From assembly GCA_963631415.1 (NCBI GenBank), contig CAVGQS010000102.1:1-9087 (forward strand): a DNA stretch of 9,087 nt. The letters are read 5' to 3'. The DNA is from UBA6382 sp963631415. Lineage in GTDB: Bacteria > Bacteroidota > Bacteroidia > Bacteroidales > Bacteroidaceae. Below, piece by piece: positions 1 through 5,264 of this stretch. The notes beneath the pieces are model-generated. The model saw only the letters and a program-made list of their open reading frames with translations, searched no databases and was not told where the DNA came from. A program made the translations under genes and the position numbers. Positions within the stretch are counted from its first letter, which is position 1. Each line of letters opens with the position of its first letter.

Positions 1-457
1 GAGCCGAGCGCGCCGACAGGCGTTGGCCGGCTCGCTATGGGGAATGGGCAAGCACTGCGAGGGCATGAGGCTGATGCAGACGCTGCTGCACCCGAAGGAG
101 TATAACAAGATAAAAAAGAAGGCAAGGAGGATGAAAGACTTTTCGCAACTTGGGGTATCTTATACTCCGAAAGACGGCAAGAAGCGGTTTGCCAGCGGCA
201 CTACGCAGTTGCGGCAGCTGGTGAACGTGCGTATAGAGGTGCTGGACTATGAGCGTGACGTGCGGACGAAGTATGGCGAGAGGTGGCTGGTGCAATTCCG
301 CGATACGCGCAACGGCCAACTGAGCAAGTTCTTCACCGACTGCGACGAGATGAAGAGCAATCTGGACACACTGAGGGATATGGGCGAGATACCTTTTGCC
401 ACGACGATAGCGGCGGAGTATTTCGGTGACAACAAAGTAAAATACAAATTCACTTAA
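1..457 (+). CDS. Phage protein of unknown function, 5' end outside window
   Basis: The frame is open from the left edge and ends at TAA 455-457, leaving about 151 visible codons. In-frame ATGs exist at 44, 65, 74 and 131. I still treat the upstream part as coding because third codon positions from base 2 onward are overwhelmingly G or C, as in the neighbouring genes, while the competing frame that stops at 103-105 shows no such bias. None of the internal ATGs has a well-placed ribosome site; the AAGGAGG before 131 abuts the ATG directly. The protein has a basic region (YNKIKKKARRMK) followed by a C-terminal domain of about 90 residues, starting near RQLVNVRIEVLDYE and ending in KVKYKFT, with alternating strands. 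That pattern could fit an OB-fold or another small beta domain, but I do not recognise the family securely. It lies 11 bases upstream of the next gene, probably in the same transcript. Confidence 0.75.
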   Translation, partial: SRARRQALAGSLWGMGKHCEGMRLMQTLLHPKEYNKIKKKARRMKDFSQLGVSYTPKDGKKRFASGTTQLRQLVNVRIEVLDYERDVRTKYGERWLVQFRDTRNGQLSKFFTDCDEMKSNLDTLRDMGEIPFATTIAAEYFGDNKVKYKFT

Positions 458-468
458 TACTGAGAGAG

Positions 469-960
469 ATGGCAAAGACAGACTTTTACAAATGCTATGG
501 CGCGGAGCAGGCGCAGAACCGGCTGATAGAGATAGGCAAGGACAACTGGCTGCTAATCTACGGCTACGGCACGGAAGACGGGCAGGGCTACAACTGGCGC
601 AAGTACTACGACCACGAGCCTACTGACAAGGAGATGCGCGAGGAAATACATGCTCTGATAGACGAGCAGACGGACTACGAGATAGCGAACGGCTGCGAGT
701 GGAACGGGATGAGCGTGTATCTGAGCGAGGAGAACCAACGTAACTTCAAGGCGGCATACGACTTGGCGGTGCAGACGAGCGGCCAGACGCTGCCGCTGAA
801 ATTCAAGTTGGGCGAGGATGCGGAAGGGAACGCGCAGTACTACACGTTTGAGGACATGGAGACGTTTGCGAGTTTCTACACCACTTGCATTGGGCATATA
901 CAGACTTGCCTGAATGCGGGGTGGGCAGCTAAAGATGCTATTGAAATATTGAAAGATTGA
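469..960 (+). CDS. Bacteroidetes phage protein, 163 aa (DUF4376-like context)
   Basis: An ATG start sits 11 bases after the previous stop, behind the leader ACTGAGAGAG. The first third is an acidic, aromatic-rich region (YGYGTEDGQGYNWRKYY). Residues from about 75 onward show a pattern I associate with a recurring Bacteroidetes phage family: CEWNGMSVYLSEENQRNFK, then LPLKFKLGED, then FASFYTTCIGHIQTCLNAGW. The 'surface residue-NG-WLS-ENQ-NFK' core followed by 'LP..FK.G' and a C-terminal helix with GW..K resembles DUF4376-type domains, which are often found near tail or fibre genes. The molecular role is unknown. A structural or tail-assembly role is inferred from family context only. Alternatives: any small virion or assembly accessory protein. 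Confidence 0.85.
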   Translation: MAKTDFYKCYGAEQAQNRLIEIGKDNWLLIYGYGTEDGQGYNWRKYYDHEPTDKEMREEIHALIDEQTDYEIANGCEWNGMSVYLSEENQRNFKAAYDLAVQTSGQTLPLKFKLGEDAEGNAQYYTFEDMETFASFYTTCIGHIQTCLNAGWAAKDAIEILKD

Positions 961-963
961 ATT

Positions 964-1041
964 ATGGAAATATTGGGCTGGCGCTGGGCTATCTTGGGAC
1001 TGATAGGTGTTGTGGGGCTGATGTGGGCGCGTGATGAATAG
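964..1041 (+). CDS. Possible 25-residue single-span membrane peptide
   Basis: The ORF ATG 964 to TAG 1039-1041 encodes MEILGWRWAILGLIGVVGLM followed by WARDE. It has a hydrophobic stretch of about 17 residues flanked by tryptophans and ends with a charged tail, which is typical of a one-pass membrane peptide. It starts 3 bases after the preceding stop, behind an AT-rich leader like those of its neighbours, and it precedes several membrane or lysis genes. Against it: the 3' part lies in a low-complexity GGGCTGATG-type repeat, which by itself would generate Gly/Leu/Ile-rich reading. If real it could be a small holin-associated or accessory lysis peptide; this is an inference. Confidence 0.4.
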   Translation: MEILGWRWAILGLIGVVGLMWARDE

Positions 1042-1054
1042 GCTGACATGGGTA

Positions 1055-1081
1055 GGGCTGATGGGGCTTATAGGGCCGATA
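1055..1081 (+). repeat. Three tandem 9-base units, consensus GGGCTKATR
   Basis: The units are GGGCTGATG (1055-1063), GGGCTTATA (1064-1072) and GGGCCGATA (1073-1081). An identical GGGCTGATG also lies at 1015-1023, and GGGACTGATA lies just before that. Read in the frame of the downstream gene the units give GLM-GLI-GPI. This looks like low-complexity intergenic DNA of a kind often seen in Bacteroidales genomes (recollection, not checked). Confidence 0.7.
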
Positions 1082-1101
1082 ATTCTTGGGCCAGCCAGTT
1101 C

Positions 1102-1129
1102 AACATTAAACACTCAACATTCAACACTC
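1102..1129 (+). repeat. Tandem 14-base AT-rich leader repeat
   Basis: AACATTAAACACTC (1102-1115) is followed immediately by AACATTCAACACTC (1116-1129), 13 of 14 bases identical. A degenerate third unit (AAAATTAAAAATTG) runs to 1143, just ahead of the ATG at 1151. It resembles the AT-rich leaders in front of other genes here and argues that the stretch is untranslated. Confidence 0.7.
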
Positions 1130-1150
1130 AAAATTAAAAATTGCGAAGCT

Positions 1151-1435
1151 ATGAGCAACGGATGCGGATGCGAGACAGGGTGGCTGAGATGGTTCAGACC
1201 GCCTTATGCGAGGACGTTCTATACGGCGTGCTGCGTGCATGACGATGACTATGACAGGGGCGGAGGGGCGGCGGACAGACTGGCTGCGGACAGGCGGTTG
1301 TACCGGAACATGGTGACTATAATCATCCGTGGAGGGTATGGTCGGTGGATGCGGCGGTGGCTTGTGGCTTGGGCACTGGCTTACTATGTGGGCGTGCGGT
1401 GCTGCGGCTGGAAGTATTTTAATTTCACGGAATAA
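1151..1435 (+). CDS. Phospholipase A2/DUF1353-like small phage protein
   Basis: This is a 94-residue protein if translation starts at ATG 1151. The core is ACCVHDDDYDRGG (about residues 26-38), then AADRRLYRNM (45-54), then a basic amphipathic or hydrophobic region ending in YYVGVRCCGWKYF. The His30-Asp31...Tyr34 motif, a later Ala-Asp pair, and an aromatic VR..GW end match the layout of PLA2-like and DUF1353 families, in which the His-Asp motif is catalytic in true phospholipases. Cysteines at residues 5, 7, 27, 28 and near the C-terminus could form disulfides. If active, the protein would hydrolyse membrane phospholipids, which would make sense beside lysis genes; activity is not shown by sequence alone. 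An alternative start at ATG 1034 overlaps the small upstream ORF and would add a signal-peptide-like N-terminus (MNRLTWVGLMGLIGPIILG). I prefer 1151 because the added part translates repetitive AT-rich leader DNA. Confidence 0.8.
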   Translation: MSNGCGCETGWLRWFRPPYARTFYTACCVHDDDYDRGGGAADRLAADRRLYRNMVTIIIRGGYGRWMRRWLVAWALAYYVGVRCCGWKYFNFTE

Positions 1436-1460
1436 ATCAACAATTTAAAAACTGAGAATT

Positions 1461-1754
1461 ATGAAAAAACTGAATGAACTGATTGAGAGAGTAGGTATGG
1501 ACAGAGTGGCTCACTTTTTTGGTGTGCTGATGGTGGCATTCATCATCGCGGCTGTGTTTGCGAAGGTGGACAAGGGCTACTGCTCTGCGGTGTATGGTGT
1601 GGAAGGTGCCATAGGCGGCTTGCTGGTGGCCATCGTGAAGGAGGCGGTGGACTTCTGCTCGCCCAACGGCAGCGGGAAGTTTGACGGTGGCGACCTTGCG
1701 GCGGGAGCTATCGGGTGCGTGGTGGCGTTTGGGCTGGCTGTGATGCTATTGTAA
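1461..1754 (+). CDS. Small three-helix membrane protein, possible holin or VanZ/DUF2279-like
   Basis: The 97-residue protein starts at ATG 1461 behind AAAACTGAGAATT. A short amphipathic N-terminus (MKKLNELIERVGMDRVAHFF) leads into TM1 (about residues 17-36), TM2 (about 48-62, GVEGAIGGLLVAIVKEAVDF) and TM3 (about 78-97, LAAGAIGCVVAFGLAVMLL). The spaced residues HF...KE..D...D...G resemble small VanZ/DUF2279-like membrane proteins encoded by Bacteroidetes phages. Its position between the PLA2-like gene and the holin-amidase-spanin set suggests a lysis or membrane role, perhaps a second holin or antiholin. It is followed 22 bases later by a strong terminator and is therefore the last gene of its unit. 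Confidence 0.85.
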   Translation: MKKLNELIERVGMDRVAHFFGVLMVAFIIAAVFAKVDKGYCSAVYGVEGAIGGLLVAIVKEAVDFCSPNGSGKFDGGDLAAGAIGCVVAFGLAVMLL

Positions 1755-1776
1755 CGGAAGATCCGAAAGAGTTTGG

Positions 1777-1807
1777 GCCGCGGGCACGGATGCCTGCGGC
1801 TTTTTTT
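1777..1807 (+). terminator. Rho-independent terminator after the first + strand block
   Basis: The 10-bp stem GCCGCGGGCA (1777-1786) pairs with TGCCTGCGGC (1791-1800), with one G-U wobble, around the loop CGGA. It is followed by seven T (1801-1807). It lies 22 bases after the stop of the membrane-protein gene and ahead of the holin gene, so it separates the holin-amidase unit from upstream transcription, at least partly. Confidence 0.88.
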
Positions 1808-1854
1808 CCGTACGGTTTCACAAAAGATAAAGAAGAAATGGACGACGGTGGGTG

Positions 1855-1862
1855 TATCTTTG
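1855..1862 (+). promoter_or_regulatory. Candidate Bacteroidetes -7 promoter element for the lysis unit
   Basis: TATCTTTG fits the Bacteroidetes primary sigma -7 consensus TAnnTTTG. It lies between the terminator at 1777-1807 and the first ATGs of the holin gene at 1884/1890, which is the expected place. No clear TTTG-like -33 element is seen about 19 bases upstream, so this is a half-match only. Confidence 0.4.
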
Positions 1863-1883
1863 TTGTGTTTTATACAAATCGTG

Positions 1884-2447
1884 ATGGAGATGATATTCAA
1901 GATATGGAAGATGATGGCCATGTGCGCCGGCGGAATGGTGGGCTGGATGGTGGCGGAATTCCGGCCCACCTTTCCGCTGGTGGTGGTGGCGGTAGTGTTT
2001 ATACTGTATGACGCTTACACGGCTTACCGGCTTGACAAGCGTGTGCATGTGGCCTATCCCGACAAGACATCGCGTAGAGAGGCGAAGTTTACTTCGTTTG
2101 CATTCGGCAAGGTGGTGAAGCAGACGATACCGAAGCGGTTGTGGCTGATAGTGCTGGCGTATCTGGCGGAGCACTGGGTGTTTGTGCATGTGGAGATACC
2201 GTTGTCGTATATCGTGACAGGTGTGATATGCTTTGAGCAGGCGTGGAGTATATTCGAGAACGAGAGCAGTTGCAGGAGTGACGATGACAGCCGTTTCTGG
2301 AAGATATTGCAGAAGGTGATGATAGACAAGACGGAGCGTCACTTTGACGTGAACCTTGACGCGCTGAAGAATGAGGGCGTGAGCGAAGAACAGATAAGGA
2401 ACGCGCGCGGTCGCATGACAGAGCCGAAGGAAGGAGGCGAAGGATGA
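1884..2447 (+). CDS. Phage holin-like membrane protein
   Basis: The protein is about 187 aa from ATG 1884. ATG 1890, GTG 1881 and ATGs at 1911-1920 are alternatives, and the frame is open further upstream into the terminator, where translation is unlikely. The N-terminal segment MIFKIWKMMAMCAGGMVGW is hydrophobic, followed by FPLVVVAVVFILYDAYTAY, a basic cytoplasmic stretch (RLDKRVHVAYPDKTSRREAK), two more membrane segments (LWLIVLAYLAEHWVFVHV; LSYIVTGVICFEQAWSIFEN) and a charged C-terminal tail. This layout, including the D-x-x-TA after TM2 and the E-x-WSIFEN end of the last helix, matches the phage_holin_4-type holins of Bacteroidetes phages. It would permeabilise or time release through the inner membrane for the amidase. 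Its stop overlaps the amidase start (ATGA), and GGAAGGAGG just before that start suggests strong translational coupling. Confidence 0.82.
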   Translation: MEMIFKIWKMMAMCAGGMVGWMVAEFRPTFPLVVVAVVFILYDAYTAYRLDKRVHVAYPDKTSRREAKFTSFAFGKVVKQTIPKRLWLIVLAYLAEHWVFVHVEIPLSYIVTGVICFEQAWSIFENESSCRSDDDSRFWKILQKVMIDKTERHFDVNLDALKNEGVSEEQIRNARGRMTEPKEGGEG

Positions 2448-3031
2448 TAGTGCTGATAGACAACGGTCACGGTGTGGAGACGAAGGGCAAGCGCAGCCCT
2501 GACGGTCGGCTGCTGGAGTATAAGTACTGCAGGGAGATAGCCTCGGCGGTGGAGAAGGCGCTTGTGGCCAAGGGCTACCAGGCACGCCGCATCGTGACAG
2601 AAGAGACGGACGTGGGCCTGGGCGCGCGGTGCAAGAGAGTGAACGCGGTGTGCGAGGGTATGGGCACGAAGAACGTGCTTCTGGTGAGCATACACGTGAA
2701 CGCAGCCGGCAGCGGCAACTGGCGAACGGCACGAGGCTGGAGCGGCTGGGTGTATGAGCAAGGCGGCGAGCGTAGCCGGAAGCTGGCACGATGTCTGTGC
2801 GAGGCTGCGGAGAAACGCGGACTGATGGGCAACAGGAGCGTGCCGGAGTGCAAGTACTGGACGGCAAACTTCTTCATCTTGAAGAACACGAGGTGTGCGG
2901 CGGTGCTGACTGAGAACCTGTTTCAAGACAACAGGGAGGACGTGGAGCTGCTGCTGAGCGAGGAAGGCAGACGGGCGATTGCGGCCCTGCATGTGGAAGG
3001 TATTGAGAACTATATAAAGATGATGAAATGA
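2444..3031 (+). CDS. N-acetylmuramoyl-L-alanine amidase (Amidase_3), endolysin
   Basis: The 195-residue protein consists of little more than an Amidase_3 catalytic domain. The expected zinc ligands and catalytic glutamate are all visible: His9 in IDNGHG, Glu25 in LLEYKYC, His84 in VSIHVNA, and Glu157 in LTENLFQDN. The enzyme cleaves the amide bond between N-acetylmuramic acid and L-alanine of the peptide stem of peptidoglycan. No signal peptide or extra wall-binding domain is present, so export should depend on the holin encoded immediately upstream. The start is fixed by the ATGA overlap with the holin stop and by the purine-rich AAGGAGG about 6 bases upstream. Its own stop overlaps the ATG of the next gene, giving a compact holin-amidase-spanin-like cassette. 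Family assignment is firm; the lysis role follows from context. Confidence 0.95.
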   Translation: MIVLIDNGHGVETKGKRSPDGRLLEYKYCREIASAVEKALVAKGYQARRIVTEETDVGLGARCKRVNAVCEGMGTKNVLLVSIHVNAAGSGNWRTARGWSGWVYEQGGERSRKLARCLCEAAEKRGLMGNRSVPECKYWTANFFILKNTRCAAVLTENLFQDNREDVELLLSEEGRRAIAALHVEGIENYIKMMK

Positions 3032-3558
3032 GAAGTATCTGGGCACTGATAACAGGGTTGATATTCGGCGCGCTGGCGGGTTGGCTGGCGCGCGGCCACG
3101 GTGACCGTGTGGCGGGCATGGCTGACCGCGACACGGTGACGATGGTGGAGAGTGTGACGTATCGCGAACCCCGTGCGGCGGACAGTGTGGAGACGAAATA
3201 TGTGACACGCTATCTGCCCATGGCGGTGCACGACACAATTTTTGCCAACAATTATGCGCAGGAATGCGCGGAAAATATACGCAGCCCCGACGGGGGAAGA
3301 GTGAGCGACAGTGCTGCAGTGCTGGTGCCCATCACACAGAAGATGTACAAGGGTGAGGGTTACCGGGCATGGGTGAGCGGATATGAGGCGAGCCTCGACA
3401 GCATAAGCTTATATAGAGAGACGATAAAGATAAGAGAACGCGAGAGCAAGCCCCCCGACAAGTGGCACATAGGTGTGACTGGGGGGCTTGGTATCGGCGG
3501 GAAGGGCTGGCAACCCTTTGTGGGTGTGGGGCTGATGTACAGTATAATCAGTTTTTGA
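3028..3558 (+). CDS. Membrane-anchored DUF6808-like protein, spanin candidate
   Basis: The 176-residue protein begins inside the amidase stop (ATGA overlap). An N-terminal membrane anchor (IWALITGLIFGALAGWLA, about residues 4-21) is followed by a polar periplasmic region rich in D/R/T/V (ADRDTVTMVESVTYREPRA), an acidic middle with VLVPITQKMYKGEGYRAWVSGY (about 102-123), SLDSISLYRETIKIRERE, and a glycine-rich C-terminus (GVTGGLGIGGKGWQPFVGVG) ending MYSIISF. This is the layout of the DUF6808-type proteins common next to lysis genes in Bacteroidetes phages. An i-spanin (Rz-like) role linking inner and outer membrane is plausible from position and topology, but the end resembles a beta-rich or outer-membrane-like segment rather than a coiled coil. 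No embedded Rz1-like lipoprotein frame was found. Function not proven. Confidence 0.85.
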   Translation: MRSIWALITGLIFGALAGWLARGHGDRVAGMADRDTVTMVESVTYREPRAADSVETKYVTRYLPMAVHDTIFANNYAQECAENIRSPDGGRVSDSAAVLVPITQKMYKGEGYRAWVSGYEASLDSISLYRETIKIRERESKPPDKWHIGVTGGLGIGGKGWQPFVGVGLMYSIISF

Positions 3559-3561
3559 GAT

Positions 3562-4011
3562 ATGGAGATAACACTGACTGTAAACCAGAAGAGCGTGCTG
3601 GACGAGGTGGCGCAGACCACCAGTTATGCCGGTGCGAAGATGGACGATGACACGAGCGCCTACGAGCGCATAAGCACGGTGGACGAGGATGGGAGCGAGC
3701 TGCAAAGATTCTGGGACGAGAGCCGTGCGGAGGTGGCGCAGACCTTTATCCGCATGCTTTCTTCGGAGGGCATGGAGGACGGTGTGTACAATCTGAAACT
3801 GAATGTGTCGGTATCGTTTGACACGGCGTTGTTGCCGAGCATGCAGCTGGGCCTGTTTTCGTATTTTGTGCAGAGCATTGCCGCCAAGTGGTATGTGTAC
3901 ACGAACAAGAAGGAGGCGGGCGAGTATGCCGATGTGGGCAAGAATATTCTGGATGAAGTGCGAGAGAAGGCATTCTACAAGAAGAAGCCCGTGAGACCGA
4001 CATACGACTAA
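3562..4011 (+). CDS. Phage accessory or structural protein, paralogue 1 of 3
   Basis: The 149-residue protein starts 3 bases after the previous stop. The N-terminal strand-helix region (MEITLTVNQKSVLDEVAQTTSYAGAK cut into MEITLTVNQK and SVLDEVAQTT) is followed by an acidic stretch (DEDGSELQRFWDES) that leads into a long helix. Then come YNLKLNVSVSFDTALLPS, an aromatic helix (LGLFSYFVQSIAAKWYVYT) and a basic tail ending RPTYD. The C-terminal half aligns by eye with those of the next two genes: hydrophobic helix, W about 40-45 residues before the end, T-x-x-x-x-A, and a final K-rich RPTY. I recognise the type as recurrent in Bacteroidetes phages near tail genes but know no function. A neck, baseplate or virion-accessory role is inference. 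Confidence 0.87.
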   Translation: MEITLTVNQKSVLDEVAQTTSYAGAKMDDDTSAYERISTVDEDGSELQRFWDESRAEVAQTFIRMLSSEGMEDGVYNLKLNVSVSFDTALLPSMQLGLFSYFVQSIAAKWYVYTNKKEAGEYADVGKNILDEVREKAFYKKKPVRPTYD

Positions 4012-4020
4012 GAAATTTAC

Positions 4021-4039
4021 ACATTATACATTATATATT
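4021..4039 (+). repeat. AT-rich leader with tandem ACATTAT
   Basis: ACATTAT at 4021-4027 is repeated exactly at 4028-4034, then ATATT runs into the ATG at 4040. It is a ribosome-site-free, AT-rich leader of the type seen before other genes in the window, likely serving as an unstructured translation entry. Confidence 0.6.
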
Positions 4040-4555
4040 ATGGCAGAGAGCAAGAAAGACCTGAAGGTCAAGATACAGACCAAGGAGCTGAAGTTTGCGA
4101 TAATGAACAAGTCGCACGTGACAGCGCGCAGTCTTCAAGCCGCAGGCAAGCTGAACTACGAGGCAGCTGCGCACATGCAGGCGAGCGAAGACTTGGAGAA
4201 CAGTTATGAGCTGATACGTGCCATCAGCAACGCCATAGCGGAGACAAAGGTGGAGCTGGGCGAGTATCTGAACGAGGAAGTGACGGAGACGACAAACCTG
4301 ATAAGCAGCGCGGTGGAGAACGGCGAGGCAGTGACACTGGAGTTTCTGTTGCCGAGCAACTACAACAGTGCAGCCGCAGACGCATTGGGCGGCGGCATAC
4401 ACGAGTTTATAGTGGGCCGCTCGATATACGAGTGGTACAGACAGACGTGCCCCGAGATAGCCGACGCGTGCAAGGCTGACGCAGAGGCGTCGCTTGAGAG
4501 AGCGAAGAAGGCTTTGTACAAGCGCAGTCGTCCGGACCGTCCTACTTACGAATAA
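4040..4555 (+). CDS. Phage accessory or structural protein, paralogue 2 of 3
   Basis: The 171-residue protein starts at ATG 4040 directly after an AT-rich leader. An N-terminal basic strand region (KKDLKVKIQTKELKFAIMNK) is followed by long helices (NYEAAAHMQASEDLENSYEL; ISNAIAETKVELGEYLNEE), a strand (AVTLEFLLPSNYNS), an aromatic helix with a conserved-looking IHEFIVGRSIYEWYRQT and a basic helical end finishing RPDRPTYE. IHEFIV...W..T aligns with IHEYMV...W..T in the next protein, and the RPTYE end aligns with RPTYD in the previous one, so this is the bridging member of the trio. It is acidic overall except for its tail and has no signal peptide or membrane segment. Function unknown; a multimeric virion component is one possibility. 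Confidence 0.87.
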   Translation: MAESKKDLKVKIQTKELKFAIMNKSHVTARSLQAAGKLNYEAAAHMQASEDLENSYELIRAISNAIAETKVELGEYLNEEVTETTNLISSAVENGEAVTLEFLLPSNYNSAAADALGGGIHEFIVGRSIYEWYRQTCPEIADACKADAEASLERAKKALYKRSRPDRPTYE

Positions 4556-4569
4556 CAGACTGATGGTAT

Positions 4570-5133
4570 ATGGCAGACTATTGTAATTGCGGTGGTGGTT
4601 GCTGCAGCAACGATGCGGACGGCGAGAGCACGGAGAACAAGCGCACGGTGCGTCTGAAATTTCTGCGTACGGAGTTGCTTTACGACATCAAGAACTACGC
4701 CTACATAGAAGGCGACGTGCTTGGTGAGGAGAAGCAGCACGCCCAGCATGTGCTTGTGGAGGTGGGCGAGACAGGCAACGTGGACAGAGTGACACGCATA
4801 CTGGCCGTGGTGCATGCTGCAGTGATAGAGATGCTGTATCCGTGGACCAAGACAGAAGCGCTGGAGGAGGAAATAGACGACAAGCAGTTTGCTCCCGACG
4901 ACTATGTAGTGGAACTGCATGTGCCGGAGGACGTGTCGCGCACGACGATGCATCTGCTATCGCGCCTGATACACGAGTATATGGTATACCGTGTGCTTGC
5001 CGACTGGCTGAGCATAACGAACCCGCAGTCCGCGGCCAACTGGGCGGCGAAGGCTGAAGCAACGGCCAGCGAGATATCGAAGGCGAAGAGCACGCACAAG
5101 GGCGTGTTCACGCGGAAATCGCATCCGTGGTAG
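4570..5133 (+). CDS. Phage accessory or structural protein with Cys-rich N-terminus, paralogue 3 of 3
   Basis: This is a 187-residue protein. It opens with a cysteine cluster (MADYCNCGGGCCSND: Cys5, Cys7, Cys11, Cys12) absent from the other two paralogues. Then comes the shared fold: KRTVRLKFLRTELLYDIKNY, a helix (RVTRILAVVHAAVIEMLYPW), a strand (DDYVVELHVPEDVS), the aromatic helix IHEYMVYRVLADWLSITNPQ and an alanine-rich helix (SAANWAAKAEATASEISKAK), ending RKSHPW rather than RPTY. The four closely spaced cysteines could bind a metal or form disulfides, but the motif is too short to name. It is the last gene of the + strand run and is followed by a strong terminator. The role is unknown and, like its paralogues, probably virion-related. 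Confidence 0.87.
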   Translation: MADYCNCGGGCCSNDADGESTENKRTVRLKFLRTELLYDIKNYAYIEGDVLGEEKQHAQHVLVEVGETGNVDRVTRILAVVHAAVIEMLYPWTKTEALEEEIDDKQFAPDDYVVELHVPEDVSRTTMHLLSRLIHEYMVYRVLADWLSITNPQSAANWAAKAEATASEISKAKSTHKGVFTRKSHPW

Positions 5134-5158
5134 ACGTAAAACCATTTCCTAAAAACGA

Positions 5159-5198
5159 GAAACGCACCTATCTTCACAGACGGGTGCGTTTCTTTTTT
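5159..5198 (+). terminator. Strong terminator between convergent genes
   Basis: GAAACGCACC (5159-5168) pairs perfectly with GGTGCGTTTC (5183-5192) around a 14-base loop, followed by six T (5193-5198). It ends the + strand transcript 26 bases after the last paralogue. On the other strand the same hairpin is followed by CTCGTTTTTAGG, so it may also stop the convergent structural gene, less efficiently. The rest of the 131-base gap (5134-5264) is A-rich with no gene. Confidence 0.88.
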
Positions 5199-5264
5199 GT
5201 ACACTAACAAAAAAAATAAACAAATTACCAAAACCTATATATAACAAAAAGTAATCATGAATCC

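Noticed and set aside
1..105. Alternative reading: an upstream gene ending at TAA 103-105, with the first listed gene starting at ATG 131
   Set aside because: Third positions in that frame are mixed, whereas the frame running to 457 is strongly G/C at third positions right from the left edge.
1715..2011. 98-codon plus-strand ORF spanning the terminator
   Set aside because: It runs through the terminator hairpin and into the holin gene in a different frame; the Asp/Gly-rich product is a frame shadow.
1818..2867. 349-codon ORF on the minus strand opposite holin and amidase
   Set aside because: It is antisense to two well-supported genes that carry family motifs; its length comes from the G+C-rich third positions of those genes.
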